A stretch of 64,000 nt of DNA from Stenotrophomonas panacihumi (GCF_001431645.1 NZ_LLXU01000058.1:149150-213149); one strand, 5' to 3'. Numbered from the stretch's first letter, positions 30,043-42,586 are shown. The notes: generated from the sequence alone by a model not told the origin. Translations and numbers: made by a program.

Positions 30043-30057
30043 CGGATCAATCCTTGT

Positions 30058-30695
30058 TCAGGCCGTCGCGCCGGTCTGCGGTGCATCGAACGGCACGTAA
30101 TATTTGCGCAGGACCGGCAACGCCTCGTAGCGCGCCACGCGGGCGGCCAGGGCGGGGAAGCGGTCCAGGTCGTAGGGCAGCGCATCGCGCAGGTAGGTGC
30201 AGAAGCAGGCCACGGTGAGGTCGGCCAGGCCGAAGCGTTCGCCCACCAGCCATTCGCGATCGCCGGCGTCCACGCACGCCTGCTCGAGCACCTGCAGCGC
30301 GCCTTCCATCTGCGTGCGGCAGCGTTCAACCCACGGGGCGTGGCGCTTTTCCTCGGGACGGAACACGCGCTCCATCACCTGCTGCAGCGCCTTCTCCACC
30401 GCGCCGTTGGCATAGCCGACCAGTCGCAGCGCCTGGCGGCGTTCGGCGCCGTGCGCGGGCAGCAGCGCGTCCTCGCCGGCCTGGCCGTCGAGCCAGTCGA
30501 GGATCACGGCCGATTCGGTCAGCACTTCGCCGTCGTCCAGCACCAGCACCGGCACGCGGCCGAGCGGGCTGTATTCGCGGATGCGGTCGAAATCCCGGCC
30601 CACCGACCAGTCGCGATGTTCGAACGACAGGCCGAGCCGGTCCAGCGCCACGGCGACGCGGCGCACGAACGGCGAGTCGAACATGCCGATGAGGA

Positions 30696-30699
<4 letters not shown>
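30058..30699 (-). CDS. Glutathione S-transferase family protein
   Basis: This 213-aa protein has an N-terminal thioredoxin-like domain (1-80; [20 protein letters not shown], the cis-Pro motif [10 protein letters not shown] near 48-57, and ES at 62-63 for glutathione binding) and an all-helical C-terminal domain (about 88-205, [10 protein letters not shown]). The first-strand site is FDSPFVRR, so a Ser (Ser9) stands where many bacterial classes have Ser or Cys. Its ATG overlaps the glyQ stop by 4 bp and its end is 15 bp from glyS, so it is translated inside the glycyl-tRNA synthetase operon. The substrate is unknown. Confidence 0.87.
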
Positions 30700-31613
<914 letters not shown>

Positions 31614-31688
31614 GCGACAGGGGCCGTGCGAAGGGGTGCGCTAGTATAGCGGCCGACCTGCGGGGCATTCCGCAGCGGGGAACGGCTC

Positions 31689-33505
<1,817 letters not shown>

Positions 33506-33509
<4 letters not shown>

Positions 33510-34267
33510 AGCCGCCCCTGCCGTTCCTGATCCTCGAAACCGGCCAGCCGGTGCCGGCGATGAAGCGCTACGGGCGCTTCCCGCACTGGATCCGCGTGGC
33601 CGCGGGGCTGGCCGAGGCCGAGACGGTGGTGGTGAACGTGGAAGCCGGGCAGGCGCTGCCCTCGCCGGAGGGCTTCGCCGGCACGATCGTGTCCGGCTCG
33701 GCGGCCTTCGTCACCGACCGCGCCGAATGGAGCGAGCGCACCGCCGACTGGCTGCGCGCCGCCGCCCACGACGGGCTGCCGGTGTTCGGCATCTGCTATG
33801 GCCACCAGCTGCTGGCGCATGCGCTTGGCGGGCAGGTGGACTACAACCCGGCCGGGCGCGAATCGGGCACGATCGAGCTGGAGCTGCACCCGCCGGCCTT
33901 CGAGGACCCGCTGTTCGCCGGCCTGCCCGGGCGCTTCCCCGCCCATGCCACCCACCTGCAGACGGTGCTGCGTGCGCCCGAAGGCGCCACCGTGCTGGCC
34001 CGGTCGCCGCAGGACGAATGCCACGCCTTCCGCTGGGGCGCCCATGCCTGGGGCGTGCAGTTCCACCCGGAATTTGCCACCCATCACATCCGCGGCTACG
34101 TTCGGGCCCGTGCCGACTGCCTGCAACGCCATGGCCGCTGCGCCCGCACGGTGGCGCGGGAAGTCAGCGCCGCGCCGCTGGCCCGGCGCCTGCTGCGAAG
34201 ATTCGTCCAGCACGCGCGCACGCTGCCAACGCACGGCCACGGTGGCAGGCCGGAAAACGCGCGATAA
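33506..34267 (+). CDS. Class I glutamine amidotransferase-like protein
   Basis: This 253-aa protein has the full GATase-1 triad: nucleophile Cys97 in FGICYGHQLLAHALGG, His187 and Glu189 in GVQFHPEFATH. Such domains release ammonia from glutamine for a partner or for their own transfer reaction. No synthetase domain is fused and none lies beside it. Relatives annotated as stand-alone GMP-synthase-like amidotransferases have unproven acceptors. The Arg-rich tail after residue 200 is less conserved. AAGGA precedes the ATG, which overlaps the GspE-like stop codon, so the two are translationally coupled. Confidence 0.85.
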
Positions 34268-34313
34268 TCGCGTGGCGCCGGACTAGGCCGGCGCGTATCG
34301 ATGCGGGATGGGA

Positions 34314-35222
34314 ATGAGCGAAATTCGCAAGCTGCCGGCGTCCGCCGGCGCGGAATGGTTGTCGACCGGCTTCGCGCTGCTGCGGCGCGCGCCGTTGGCG
34401 CTGGGTACGTTGGGCATGACGTGGGGGCTGATCGCGGTGCTCGGCGCCGGGCTGGCGATGATGCTGCCGGCCCTGGGCCTGGCCGTGCAGTTCCTGATGC
34501 TGCTGGCCGGCCCGGTCTTCATGGGCGGCATGCTGTGGGCGGTGCGCGAGGTGGACGAAGGCCGCGCGGCGCGCCCCTCCCACCTGCTGCACGGGCTGCA
34601 GGAGGGTCGTGCGCCGCACCTGCTGGTGTCGCTGCTGCCGCAGGCGCTGGCGGTGATCGTGCTGGCGCTGCTGCTGGTGGCGCTGATCGGACCGGCGGGC
34701 TGGCAGCAGCTGTCCCAGGTGATGGGTGAGCTGGAGCGCATCAACCAGGCCGCCGCGCAGTCGGGCGTGCAGCCCGATCCGGCGCAGGTGCAGGCGCTGG
34801 TGGCCAGCTTGCCGGCCGGGCGCATCCTGCTGTGGCTGCTGGCGGGTATCGTCACTTTCGCCGCGCTGAGCCTGGCGCTGTTCGTGATGCCGCCGCAGGT
34901 GATGTTCGACCACGCCACCGGCGTGCATGCGCTGCGCGAGAGCCTGCGTGCGGGCATTCGCAACCTGCCGGCGCTGCTGGTGTTCTTCGTGCTCACGTTC
35001 ATCGCGCTGGTGGCGATCTACTTCGTCGTCGCGCTGGTGGCGATGGTCGCCTCGCTGCTGCTCGGCACCTTCGCCCTGTACCTGGCGCAGCTGCTGATGA
35101 TGGGCGTGCTGATGCCGGTATTCGCCGGTGCGGTCTACGCGGCGTGGAAGCAGATGTTCGGCCACGCCGACGCCGTTGCGCCGCCGACCGGCGCCGAGCG
35201 CCAGGACGTCTTCGTGGCGTAA
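34314..35222 (+). CDS. BPSS1780-type integral membrane protein
   Basis: This is a 302-aa inner-membrane protein with about six hydrophobic helices and a conserved N-terminus (IRKLPASAGAEWLSTGFALLRRAP) that marks the BPSS1780 family. A loop with LERINQAAAQSGVQPDPAQVQALVAS lies between the middle helices, and the motif FVMPPQVMFDHATGVHALRESLRA follows. Function is unknown. The ATG at 34314 has GGGAT at usable spacing; an in-frame ATG at 34308 would add two residues. It converges on tatC with a 37-bp gap. Confidence 0.75.
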   Translation: MSEIRKLPASAGAEWLSTGFALLRRAPLALGTLGMTWGLIAVLGAGLAMMLPALGLAVQFLMLLAGPVFMGGMLWAVREVDEGRAARPSHLLHGLQEGRAPHLLVSLLPQALAVIVLALLLVALIGPAGWQQLSQVMGELERINQAAAQSGVQPDPAQVQALVASLPAGRILLWLLAGIVTFAALSLALFVMPPQVMFDHATGVHALRESLRAGIRNLPALLVFFVLTFIALVAIYFVVALVAMVASLLLGTFALYLAQLLMMGVLMPVFAGAVYAAWKQMFGHADAVAPPTGAERQDVFVA

Positions 35223-35235
35223 GCGGGCAAGCCGC

Positions 35236-35254
35236 GGCGGGCGCGATGCCCGCC
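35236..35254. terminator. Bidirectional GC hairpin between convergent genes
   Basis: GGCGGGC-GCGAT-GCCCGCC forms a 7-bp stem in the 37-bp gap between the BPSS1780-type gene and tatC. It has no U-tract on either strand. Confidence 0.4.
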
Positions 35255-35259
35255 AGCGG

Positions 35260-36006
35260 TCACGACTGCGGCTGGGCCTTCGGCACCACCGCGCGGGCGG
35301 CGATGATGCCCAACTCGTAGAGGATGCACATCGGGATGGCCAGCATCAGCTGGGAGACCACGTCCGGCGGGGTCAGCACCGCGGCGATCACGAAGATGCC
35401 GACGATGGCGTAGCCGCGGCCCTGGCGCAGCTGGTCCGGCGTGACCCAGCCCAGCAACGCCATGATGACCAGCGCCACCGGCAGCTCGAAGCTGGTGCCG
35501 AAGGCGAAGAAGATCACCAGGACGAAATCCAGGTAGGCGTTCGCGTCGGGCGTGAGCGCGATGACGTCCGGGGTGAAGGTGGTCAGGAAGTGGAAGACCG
35601 CCGGCAGCACCAGGAAATAGGCGAACGCGCAGCCGGTGTAGAACAGCGCCACGGCCGAGGCCAGCAGCGGCAGGGCCAGGCGCTTCTCGCGCTGGTAAAG
35701 CCCCGGGGCCACGAAGGCCCACGCCTGGTACAGCAACCACGGCACCGCAATGAACAGCGCCACGAAGAGGGTCAGCTTCATCGGCGCGAAGAACGCACCG
35801 GCCGGGTTCATCGCGATCATCGTCTGCCCGGCGGGCAGCTGCGAGACCAGCGGGCGCGCCAGCCAGCTGTAGATCTGCCGGGTGAAGGGCAGCAGGCACA
35901 GCAGCACCACGCCCAGGCCCAGCAGCGCGCGCACCAGGCGGGCGCGCAGTTCGATCAGGTGTTCGATCAGGCTGCTCTCGGCCTGCAGGTCGTCCGGGGC
36001 GTTCAC
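35260..36006 (-). CDS. tatC: Sec-independent translocase TatC
   Basis: This 248-aa protein with six transmembrane helices is the receptor that binds the twin-arginine signal together with TatB. The N-terminal LIEHLIELRARLVRAL motif, the conserved Glu region SFELPVALVIMALLG and the TPPDVVSQLMLAIPM segment are diagnostic. It is the last gene of tatABC and overlaps the tatB stop by 4 bp. Two kilobase-scale neighbours show that the route is used: OpgD at 58253-59854 carries a twin-Arg signal. Confidence 0.97.
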   Translation of the reverse strand: MNAPDDLQAESSLIEHLIELRARLVRALLGLGVVLLCLLPFTRQIYSWLARPLVSQLPAGQTMIAMNPAGAFFAPMKLTLFVALFIAVPWLLYQAWAFVAPGLYQREKRLALPLLASAVALFYTGCAFAYFLVLPAVFHFLTTFTPDVIALTPDANAYLDFVLVIFFAFGTSFELPVALVIMALLGWVTPDQLRQGRGYAIVGIFVIAAVLTPPDVVSQLMLAIPMCILYELGIIAARAVVPKAQPQS

Positions 36007-36398
36007 GGCTGCTTCTCGGGCGGGGCCGGTTCGGCGGGCGGCGGCGTGGCCGGCGTTTCGGCCACCGGCGCCGGCGCGGCGTCGCTACCGGTGCGGATGT
36101 CCACGTCGCGCGCGACCTCGTCGTGCAGCGCCTGGCCATGTTCGCGCACCTGCTCGTGACCTTGCCGCATCTGCGACTCGGCCTCGCGCAGCGAGCTCTG
36201 CACGCTCTGCAGGTTGCGCTTGAGTTCCTCGGCCTCGAGCTCGCGCTCGAGTTCCTGCTTGACCGAATCCCACTGGTTGCGCGCCCGGCGCACCCACAGG
36301 CCGGCGAACCGCGCGGCCTTGGGCAGGCGCTCGGGACCGAGCACCACCAAGGCCACGATGGCGATCAGCAGCAGTTCGCTGAAACCGATGTCGAACAC
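36003..36398 (-). CDS. tatB: Sec-independent translocase TatB
   Basis: This 131-aa protein has an N-terminal membrane helix (MFDIGFSELLLIAIVALVVLG), the hinge PERLPKAARFAG and a long amphipathic, charged helix (about 30-95). A Pro/Ala-rich tail follows (APAPVAETPATPPPAEPA). The MFDIG start and Glu8 are typical of TatB rather than TatA. It partners TatC in signal recognition. The gap from tatA is 24 bp. Confidence 0.96.
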   Translation of the reverse strand: MFDIGFSELLLIAIVALVVLGPERLPKAARFAGLWVRRARNQWDSVKQELERELEAEELKRNLQSVQSSLREAESQMRQGHEQVREHGQALHDEVARDVDIRTGSDAAPAPVAETPATPPPAEPAPPEKQP

Positions 36399-36422
36399 GT
36401 GCCGACGCCCTCGCCCGCGAGA

Positions 36423-36650
36423 TCAGCGACCGTCGCGGTCGCGTTCGCGCTCGTTCTGCGCCTGCGTGCTGTCGGCGTCGCGGGTCTGGTCGTTGAGCTG
36501 CGCCGGACGGTCATCGTCGCGCATGCCCTTCTTGAATTCCTTGACCGCGGAGCCCAGGTCCTTGGCGCCGCTGGTCAGGCGCTTGGTACCGAAGACCAGC
36601 AACACGATCACCAGCACGATCAACCAGTGCCAGATGCTCAAACCGCCCAT
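36423..36650 (-). CDS. tatA: Sec-independent translocase TatA
   Basis: This 75-aa protein has a short membrane helix ([16 protein letters not shown]), the FGTKRL hinge (about 20-25) and an amphipathic helix ([12 protein letters not shown]) with a very charged tail ([10 protein letters not shown]). TatA oligomers form the export pathway. The ATG at 36650 was chosen because MGGLSIWHW is the standard start; the longer open frame is not conserved in form. It is the first gene of tatABC. Confidence 0.95.
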   Translation of the reverse strand: MGGLSIWHWLIVLVIVLLVFGTKRLTSGAKDLGSAVKEFKKGMRDDDRPAQLNDQTRDADSTQAQNERERDRDGR

Positions 36651-36691
36651 GATCTGCTCGCCGCTTACCGTGAAAGGACACTCAGGATAGC

Positions 36692-36715
36692 GCACCCCCG
36701 CCGGGACGGGGGTGC
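36692..36715 (-). terminator. Hairpin after the SYLF gene
   Basis: GCACCCCCG and CGGGGGTGC pair over 9 bp around a 6-base loop, between the SYLF gene stop and tatA. The minus strand after it reads GCTATCC without a T-run, so this is terminator-like only. Confidence 0.45.
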
Positions 36716-36721
36716 TGACTT

Positions 36722-37603
36722 TCAGGGCTTGCCATCCAGCGTTTCAGTGCGTACTTCGCCCTCGCCCACCGGCTGGAAACCCGGCTGCGGCGCGTTGGCC
36801 GGCGCGGCCTGCAACGGCGCGGTGCTGGCCTCCTGCGGGGCGGCCGGCGCCGGGCCGTTGACCGGCACGGCGGCGGTGCGCGGGGCCGGCGCCGGGGCGC
36901 CTTCGCCGCGGTTGCTGCGCGCGGTGTAGGTGGCTTCCTCCAGGCGGTCGCGGAAGGCGATCACGTCGGTGGACGGCTGCTCGGGCGAGCGGCCTTCGAA
37001 GATCATGCGCGGCGTGCTGCCGGTGCCGTAGGCATTCAGGTCGGCCTCGTCGTCGATCTGCAGGATGGCGCCGTCCAGCGCCACGCCGGCGAACAGGCCA
37101 CGGGCACGCGACCACGACCAGATTTCGGCCTTGAGCTGGCCATCGGTGGCGGCGGCGGCATTGCGGCCGACCGGGCCGGCGGCCACGCCGGCGTCGGCGC
37201 CGAGGGTGAACTTGCCGTTGACGATGTTGTCCAGGCTGCGGTCGTTGCGGAACACCAGCACCACGTCGGAAGACTGCACGCCGGCCTGGAAGCCGATGCT
37301 GCCGCCGGTGAGCTTGACGAACACGGGCTGCGACCAGCTGCCGTCGGGGTTCTTCATCGACATCAGGCCGTGGCCGCGGCGGCCGCCGATGACCAGGCCG
37401 GCCTTGATGGTGTCCGGGATGACGACGATCGCCCGGGCTTCGTCGAGCAGCTTGTCGGGGATGGACTGCTCGGGGATCTTCTGGATCTCGTTGAGCACCC
37501 GCACCGCGTTACGCGCGCGCTGGTCTTCCTCGGGGCCGGCGATGGCATGGCCGGCGGCGAACGACAGGGACAGCAGCAGGGCAAGACGCGACAGGCGGGG
37601 CAT
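36722..37603 (-). CDS. SYLF (YSC84) domain periplasmic protein
   Basis: This 293-aa protein has a signal peptide ([22 protein letters not shown]). The SYLF domain runs about 30-200, with the motifs [50 protein letters not shown] and [17 protein letters not shown] Pro/Ala-rich low-complexity tail follows residue 230. SYLF domains bind phosphoinositides in eukaryotes; bacterial roles are unclear. GGAG upstream of 37603 supports this start over the ATG four codons earlier. It is divergent from hemH. Confidence 0.82.
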   Translation of the reverse strand: MPRLSRLALLLSLSFAAGHAIAGPEEDQRARNAVRVLNEIQKIPEQSIPDKLLDEARAIVVIPDTIKAGLVIGGRRGHGLMSMKNPDGSWSQPVFVKLTGGSIGFQAGVQSSDVVLVFRNDRSLDNIVNGKFTLGADAGVAAGPVGRNAAAATDGQLKAEIWSWSRARGLFAGVALDGAILQIDDEADLNAYGTGSTPRMIFEGRSPEQPSTDVIAFRDRLEEATYTARSNRGEGAPAPAPRTAAVPVNGPAPAAPQEASTAPLQAAPANAPQPGFQPVGEGEVRTETLDGKP

Positions 37604-37766
37604 GACGGGCTCCAATGAACGATCGCGGAAAGATAAGGCAATGGCCGACGTTAGTCGCGCCGGGGTGAATCGCCCATTAGCGCGCGTGCCGGGCCAGCAC
37701 CCGTTCTATCGCGTCCATCGAGCACATGGGAGGGCGCCGGCGCGGCTGTCCTGCCACAATGGGGTC

Positions 37767-38723
37767 ATGTCCGACGCATCGAAAACCGCCCTGCTGGCCG
37801 TCAACCTGGGCACGCCCGACGCGCCCACTCCCCAGGCGGTACGACGTTACCTGGGCGAATTCCTTGGCGACCCGCGCGTGGTGTCCATTCCGCATTGGCT
37901 GTGGAAGCCCCTGCTGCATGGGTTGATCCTGCCGCTGCGCGGGCCGCGTTCGGCGGAGAAATACGCGCAGGTGTGGCTGCCGGGCGGCTCGCCGCTGGCG
38001 GTGCACACCGCGGGCCTGGCGCAGGCCCTGCAGGCGGCACTGCCGGCGTGGCGGGTGGATTGGGCGATGCGCTACGGCGAGCCCGCGCTCCTGCGCGCGT
38101 TGGACCGGCTATTGGATGCCGGCATCGCCCGCATCGTGGTGCTGCCGCTGTACCCGCAGTACTCGACCACCACCACCGCCTCGGTGCAGGACGTGGTGGA
38201 TGCATGGCGCCAGCGCCACCCCGACGTCCGCGTGGACGTGGTGCGCGACTACGCGGAAGACCCGGCCTGGGTGGAGGCGGTCGCCGCGTCGATCCGCGCG
38301 CACTGGGACGCCCACGGCCGTGGCCAGCGCCTGATGTTCTCCTTCCACGGCCTGCCGCAGCGCGTGGCCGACGATGGCGACCCCTACCCGCAACGCTGCG
38401 AGGCCAGCGCGCGCGCGATCGCCGCGGCGCTCGGCCTGGAAGACGACCAGTGGCAGCTCGGCTACCAGTCGCGCTTCGGCCGCGAGCGCTGGCTGCAGCC
38501 GTATGCCGAACCCGCGCTGTGGGCGATGGCCGAGTCCGGCGTGCGCCGCATCGACGTCGTCTGCCCGGGCTTTGCCACTGACTGCCTGGAAACGCTGGAG
38601 GAAGTGGCGATGGGCTTCTCCCACACGCTCGCCGAGCGTGGCGCGGAGCTGCGTTACATCCCCTGCCTCAACGCCGCCCCGGCGCACGCCGCCGCGCTGG
38701 CGGCATTGGCCACGCGCGTTTGA
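37767..38723 (+). CDS. hemH: Ferrochelatase
   Basis: This 318-aa enzyme inserts Fe2+ into protoporphyrin IX, the last step of haem synthesis. The start ([28 protein letters not shown]), the [15 protein letters not shown] substrate loop, the catalytic His in [11 protein letters not shown] and the Glu in [14 protein letters not shown] are all present. The ATG at 37767 was chosen for fit to the family; the frame upstream runs antisense through the SYLF gene. The stop overlaps the next start by one base (TGATG), coupling it to the hydrolase. Confidence 0.97.
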   Translation: MSDASKTALLAVNLGTPDAPTPQAVRRYLGEFLGDPRVVSIPHWLWKPLLHGLILPLRGPRSAEKYAQVWLPGGSPLAVHTAGLAQALQAALPAWRVDWAMRYGEPALLRALDRLLDAGIARIVVLPLYPQYSTTTTASVQDVVDAWRQRHPDVRVDVVRDYAEDPAWVEAVAASIRAHWDAHGRGQRLMFSFHGLPQRVADDGDPYPQRCEASARAIAAALGLEDDQWQLGYQSRFGRERWLQPYAEPALWAMAESGVRRIDVVCPGFATDCLETLEEVAMGFSHTLAERGAELRYIPCLNAAPAHAAALAALATRV

Positions 38724-39580
38724 TGGGCGTGCACGAGTTCGCCTGCACCCTGCCCTTCGGCGAGCTGCGCGGCCTGCGCTGCGGCCAGCCCGGCGGGCGC
38801 CGCGTGCTGGCCATGCACGGCTGGCTCGACAACGCCGCCAGCTTCCTGCCGTTGGCCGGCGAGCTGCACGGGCTGGACCTGGTGATGATCGACCTGCCCG
38901 GCCACGGCCATAGCGCCGCCCTGCCGGCCGGCAGCGAATACACGATGATCGGCGCGATCAACAACGTGCTGGCCGTCGCCGATGCCTTGGGCTGGGAGCG
39001 CTTCACCCTGCTCGGCCATTCGATGGGCGCGGGCATCGCCAGCCTGGTCGCCGCGGCGGTGCCGGCGCGGATCGAAGCGCTGGTGGTGATCGAAGCACTG
39101 GGCGGGCTGGGCGAGCAGGTGGAAAACACCGCCACGCGCCTGCGCGAGAGCGTGGAGGCCGCGCATGCGTTGTCGGGCAAGCCGCTGCGCGTGTTCCCGA
39201 ACCTGGAGGCGCCGGTGCGCGCGCGCATGATGGCCAACCAGCTCAGCGAAGCCAGTGCGCGCCTGCTGGTGGAACGCGGCGTGCGGGCGGTGCCCGGCGG
39301 CTACAGCTGGGGCAGCGACCAGCGCCTGACCCTGCCCACCGCCGTGCGCATGACCGAAGCGCAGATCGACGTGCTGGTGGAAGCGGTGGAATGCCCGACG
39401 CTGGTGATCTTCGCCACGCCGGCGCAACCCTATTTCCCCGAGCCGCTGCGCACCCGCCGCGCGCAGCTGCTGCGCGATGGCCGGCTGCACGTGCTGGCGG
39501 GCACGCATCACCTGCACATGGAGCAACCGGGGGAAGTGGCGGCGTTGATCCAGGCGTTCCTGGATACGCCACGCGGTTGA
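38723..39580 (+). CDS. Alpha/beta hydrolase
   Basis: This 285-aa protein has the oxyanion-loop motif HGWLDNAASF (about 33-42), DLPGHGHS near 57 and the nucleophile elbow LGHSMGAG with Ser100. It also has a late Asp/His region (FATPAQPYF and AGTHHLHME). It resembles the broad serine hydrolase/haloperoxidase-like subfamily, so esterase or thioesterase activity is likely. The substrate is unknown. It follows hemH with a one-base stop/start overlap and converges on the metalloprotease gene. Confidence 0.85.
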   Translation: MGVHEFACTLPFGELRGLRCGQPGGRRVLAMHGWLDNAASFLPLAGELHGLDLVMIDLPGHGHSAALPAGSEYTMIGAINNVLAVADALGWERFTLLGHSMGAGIASLVAAAVPARIEALVVIEALGGLGEQVENTATRLRESVEAAHALSGKPLRVFPNLEAPVRARMMANQLSEASARLLVERGVRAVPGGYSWGSDQRLTLPTAVRMTEAQIDVLVEAVECPTLVIFATPAQPYFPEPLRTRRAQLLRDGRLHVLAGTHHLHMEQPGEVAALIQAFLDTPRG

Positions 39581-39581
39581 A

Positions 39582-40373
39582 TCACGCCGGCTGCAGGAGC
39601 CGGCGCAGCTGTGCCTTGAGCGAACGCCCCTGGCGCTGGAAATATTCGCGCTCCACGCGCCACAGCGGAAAACGCGTTTCCACTTCATGCCAGAAGGCCG
39701 GCGAATGGTTGGCCTGGATGAGGTGGCAGAGCTCGTGCACCAGCACGTATTCGAACGCTTCCGGACGCCCCAGCACCAATGCCAGGTCCAGCGCCATCGT
39801 GCCGTCCGGTGCCAGCGAGCCCCACTGCGAGGACATCACCTTCACCCGCACCCGCGAAGGCGCGCGCGGCAGGCTGGGCAGGTAGCGCGGCAGCCAGCGG
39901 CCGACGTCGGCCCGGGCCTGGGTTTCGTAGAAGTCGCGCAGGGCACGCACCATCAACGGCGTGCCGGCACGCGCGGGGAGATGGAAGTGGATGCCTTCGG
40001 CGTCCTGTTCGATGCGCGTGTAGCGGCCGGCATGCCAGTGCAGCGGCAGCAGCTCGCCACGCAGCGGCAGCTGCTGGCCCGGCACGTCGCGCTCCAGCGC
40101 GGGCAGCAGGGCATCTTCCGCATAGCGCGCCAGCTGGGTGGCGAGCCACTGCCGGTGTTCGTGCAGGAAGCGCTCGCCGGCCACGAGGCTGGCACGCGTG
40201 GGCAAGGTGAGACGCGCGCCACGCTCGTCGACACTCAGCTTGATGCGCCGCGCACGCGGGTCGCGCACGCGCAGCACGTCGATTTCCTGTTCGTCATCCA
40301 GGCGCAGGCGCACGCAGTCGCGCTGCAGGGTGCGCGGCGATGCGGCGATCAGTCGGGGGAGGAACTTCGCCAT
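39582..40373 (-). CDS. YgjP/DUF45-type zinc metalloprotease-like protein
   Basis: This is a 263-aa cytoplasmic protein. The C-terminal half holds the zincin motif VLVHELCHLIQANHSPAFW, where the two His and the downstream His-x-x-x-Phe are typical of the YgjP/DUF45 group. MSSQWGSLAPDGTMALDLAL precedes it. The N-terminal part has an all-beta domain (RIKLSVDERGARLTLP). Proteolytic targets are unknown. The ATG at 40373 was preferred; the upstream frame adds 11 residues of doubtful form. Confidence 0.85.
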   Translation of the reverse strand: MAKFLPRLIAASPRTLQRDCVRLRLDDEQEIDVLRVRDPRARRIKLSVDERGARLTLPTRASLVAGERFLHEHRQWLATQLARYAEDALLPALERDVPGQQLPLRGELLPLHWHAGRYTRIEQDAEGIHFHLPARAGTPLMVRALRDFYETQARADVGRWLPRYLPSLPRAPSRVRVKVMSSQWGSLAPDGTMALDLALVLGRPEAFEYVLVHELCHLIQANHSPAFWHEVETRFPLWRVEREYFQRQGRSLKAQLRRLLQPA

Positions 40374-40419
40374 GGCACTGACAGCATACGCCCGTCGTGG
40401 GCGCATGCGTCACCTCCGG

Positions 40420-41328
40420 TCAGGCCTCCGCCTTGCTCAGCTTCAGCGCGTCTTCGAGTAGGAGAAACAGCCGGCGCACTTCGGCACTCATCAGCGCGAA
40501 GCGCGCGTCCAGTTCGGCGCGCACGCCGTCCTGGTCGGCGTTTTCTAGCTGGTCGAGCGCGCCGTCGAGGAACTTCAGCTTGCGCACGCCCAGGTCATCG
40601 CCGAGGACGAAGGAGACATGGTCATCGAGCACCAGCGCGAGCTTGGTGACCTGCTTGCCGGCCTCCAGGTGCTTGTCGATTTCCTCGCAGCGCAGCTCCT
40701 GGTGCTGGCACTTCACCACCGCGCCGCCTTCGATCGGATCCTTCATCTCGCACTCCTCGCCCAGGCTGAGGCCTTCGGGCAGGGGCTCGCCGGCGATCCA
40801 GCCGGTGAGGATCGAACGCGGCGCGACTTCCGCATTCAGCGGCAGCGCCGGGAACGAACCGAGCAGGCCGCGGATTTCGGACATCACGTTCTCGCCGGTC
40901 TTGCGACTGGAAGTGTCCACGGCCACGTAACCGTGTTGCAGGTCGAGCATGGCGTCGGTGCGCGAGCTCTTCACGAAGGCGCGCGGCAGCAATTCGTGGA
41001 TGAGGTCGTCCTTCAGTCGCTTGCGCGCCTTGCCGCCGGGGCGGCGGCCTTCCTTCTCCTCGATCTCGGCGACCTTGCGCGCGAGCAGGTCGTTGACCAC
41101 CGAGCCCGGCAGGATCTTGTCCTCGCCGCCGACGGTGAGCCAGAGGAATTCGGCGAGGCGGTGCGAGAGCACCTCCTGTTCATCGCGGCCAAACGGCGAG
41201 ATGAACCCGCGCGAGGTCATCTCCAGCGGGCCGACCGGCTTGAGCAGGGCTTCGGGGAGGAGCTTGTCGATTTCGGAGAAGTCGAGCGTGGTGGGGAAGC
41301 GGAAGAACGTCAGGTTGCGGAAGAACAT
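40420..41328 (-). CDS. rdgC: Recombination-associated protein RdgC
   Basis: This 302-aa protein begins MFFRNLTFFRF and contains GFISPFG, EGRRPGGKARKRLKDDL, FVKSSRTDAMLDLQHGYVAVDTSS and LRCEEIDKHLEAGKQVTKLAL, the standard RdgC landmarks. RdgC forms a ring-shaped dimer that binds DNA and limits RecA action. The length matches the family (about 300). It is 58 bp downstream of ttcA on the same strand. Confidence 0.96.
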   Translation of the reverse strand: MFFRNLTFFRFPTTLDFSEIDKLLPEALLKPVGPLEMTSRGFISPFGRDEQEVLSHRLAEFLWLTVGGEDKILPGSVVNDLLARKVAEIEEKEGRRPGGKARKRLKDDLIHELLPRAFVKSSRTDAMLDLQHGYVAVDTSSRKTGENVMSEIRGLLGSFPALPLNAEVAPRSILTGWIAGEPLPEGLSLGEECEMKDPIEGGAVVKCQHQELRCEEIDKHLEAGKQVTKLALVLDDHVSFVLGDDLGVRKLKFLDGALDQLENADQDGVRAELDARFALMSAEVRRLFLLLEDALKLSKAEA

Positions 41329-41385
41329 CGAGTATCCATTCGGTGGAGCCGATCCGGCGCGGGCGCGCGCGGAACAGGGAATGCG

Positions 41386-42282
41386 TCAGTCGTGCGCGGG
41401 GCCTTCGCCACCGGCCAGCCAGGCATGCGCGTCGGGCAGCGGCGCGTCGTGCCTGCGGCCCAGCGCCATGAAATCGAACAGGGTGTTGTCGGCCAGGTGG
41501 GAGGGACGGATGTCGCCCATGGCGCGCGCGATCTGCTCGATGCGGCCGGGGCTGTCCTTCTCCCACTGCTTGAGCATCAGCCCGACCTGGCGGCGCTGCA
41601 GGTTTTCCTGGCTGCCGCACAGGTTGCACGGGATGATCGGGAACTGCCGCGCCTGCGCGTAGTCGACGATGTCGCGCTCGGCCACGTAGGCCAGCGGGCG
41701 GATCACCACGTGCTTGCCGTCGTCGCTGCGCAGCTTGGGCGGCATGCCGGCGAGCTTGGCGTGGTGGAACAGGTTCATGAAGAAGGTGGCCACCATGTCG
41801 TCGCGATGGTGGCCCAGCGCGATCTTGGTGAAGCCTTGCGCTTCGGCATACGCATACAGCGCGCCGCGGCGCATGCGCGAACACAGCGAGCACATCGTCT
41901 TGCCTTCCGGGATGACGCGGCTCACCACCGAATAGGTGTCCTGCTCGATGATGTGGTACGGCACGCCCAGCGCGCGCAGGTAGTCCGGCAGCACGTGCTC
42001 CGGGAAGCCAGGCTGCTTCTGGTCGAGGTTGACGGCGACCAGCTCGAACTCGACCGGCGCCTTGCGGCGCAGCTGCAGCAGGACGTCCAGCAGGGTGTAG
42101 CTGTCCTTGCCGCCGGACAGGCAGACCATGACCTTGTCGCCCGCCTCGATCATGCCGAAGTCGGCAATGGCTTCACCGACCTGGCGGCGCAGGCGCTTGG
42201 CCAGCTTGGCCTGCTCGCGTTCGGCCACGCGCGGGTCGCGGCGTGGCGGCAGCGGATCGGGAAGGGAGATGACGGCGCTCAT
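41386..42282 (-). CDS. ttcA: tRNA 2-thiocytidine(32) synthetase TtcA
   Basis: This 298-aa ATP pyrophosphatase makes s2C32 in tRNA. The PP-loop [15 protein letters not shown] (about 54-68) and two CxxC motifs ([10 protein letters not shown] and [15 protein letters not shown]) that hold the iron-sulfur cluster are present. [16 protein letters not shown] fits the tRNA-binding region. The length and motifs match the E. coli enzyme. Confidence 0.96.
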   Translation of the reverse strand: MSAVISLPDPLPPRRDPRVAEREQAKLAKRLRRQVGEAIADFGMIEAGDKVMVCLSGGKDSYTLLDVLLQLRRKAPVEFELVAVNLDQKQPGFPEHVLPDYLRALGVPYHIIEQDTYSVVSRVIPEGKTMCSLCSRMRRGALYAYAEAQGFTKIALGHHRDDMVATFFMNLFHHAKLAGMPPKLRSDDGKHVVIRPLAYVAERDIVDYAQARQFPIIPCNLCGSQENLQRRQVGLMLKQWEKDSPGRIEQIARAMGDIRPSHLADNTLFDFMALGRRHDAPLPDAHAWLAGGEGPAHD

Positions 42283-42379
42283 GGCGCCATTCTACCGGGT
42301 CGGGCCGCGCCGCCGGCGCGCGCGGCCGGCGCGGGGCTGCCATGCGACGGCCATGCCGGCCGGTGTAAGCTCGAAGCCG

Positions 42380-42586
42380 ATGGAGACGCCCGATCCCGCC
42401 ACTGTCGTCGAACGCCTGGACGCGCTGCGCCGCGAGCATCGCGCGCTCGACGAGGAAATCAGCCGCCGCGTCATCGACCTGGCGCAGGACGAGCTGACCA
42501 TCAAGCGCATGAAGAAGCGCAAGCTGCAGCTGAAGGACTGCATCGCCCGGCTGGAAAGCGCGCTGATCCCCGACGAGCCGGCCTGA
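42380..42586 (+). CDS. YdcH-like DUF465 small helical protein
   Basis: This 68-aa protein is almost all helix. Its core (REHRALDEEISR, then ELTIKRMKKRKLQLKDCIARLE) is the DUF465/YdcH signature. Function is unknown. Family members are short coiled-coil hairpins. The ATG at 42380 gives the usual size, and the longer frame upstream overlaps ttcA antisense. It converges on plsB; a GC hairpin (GCGCGGGG-TTTG-CCCGCGC) fills the 36-bp gap and may terminate both. Confidence 0.82.
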   Translation: METPDPATVVERLDALRREHRALDEEISRRVIDLAQDELTIKRMKKRKLQLKDCIARLESALIPDEPA

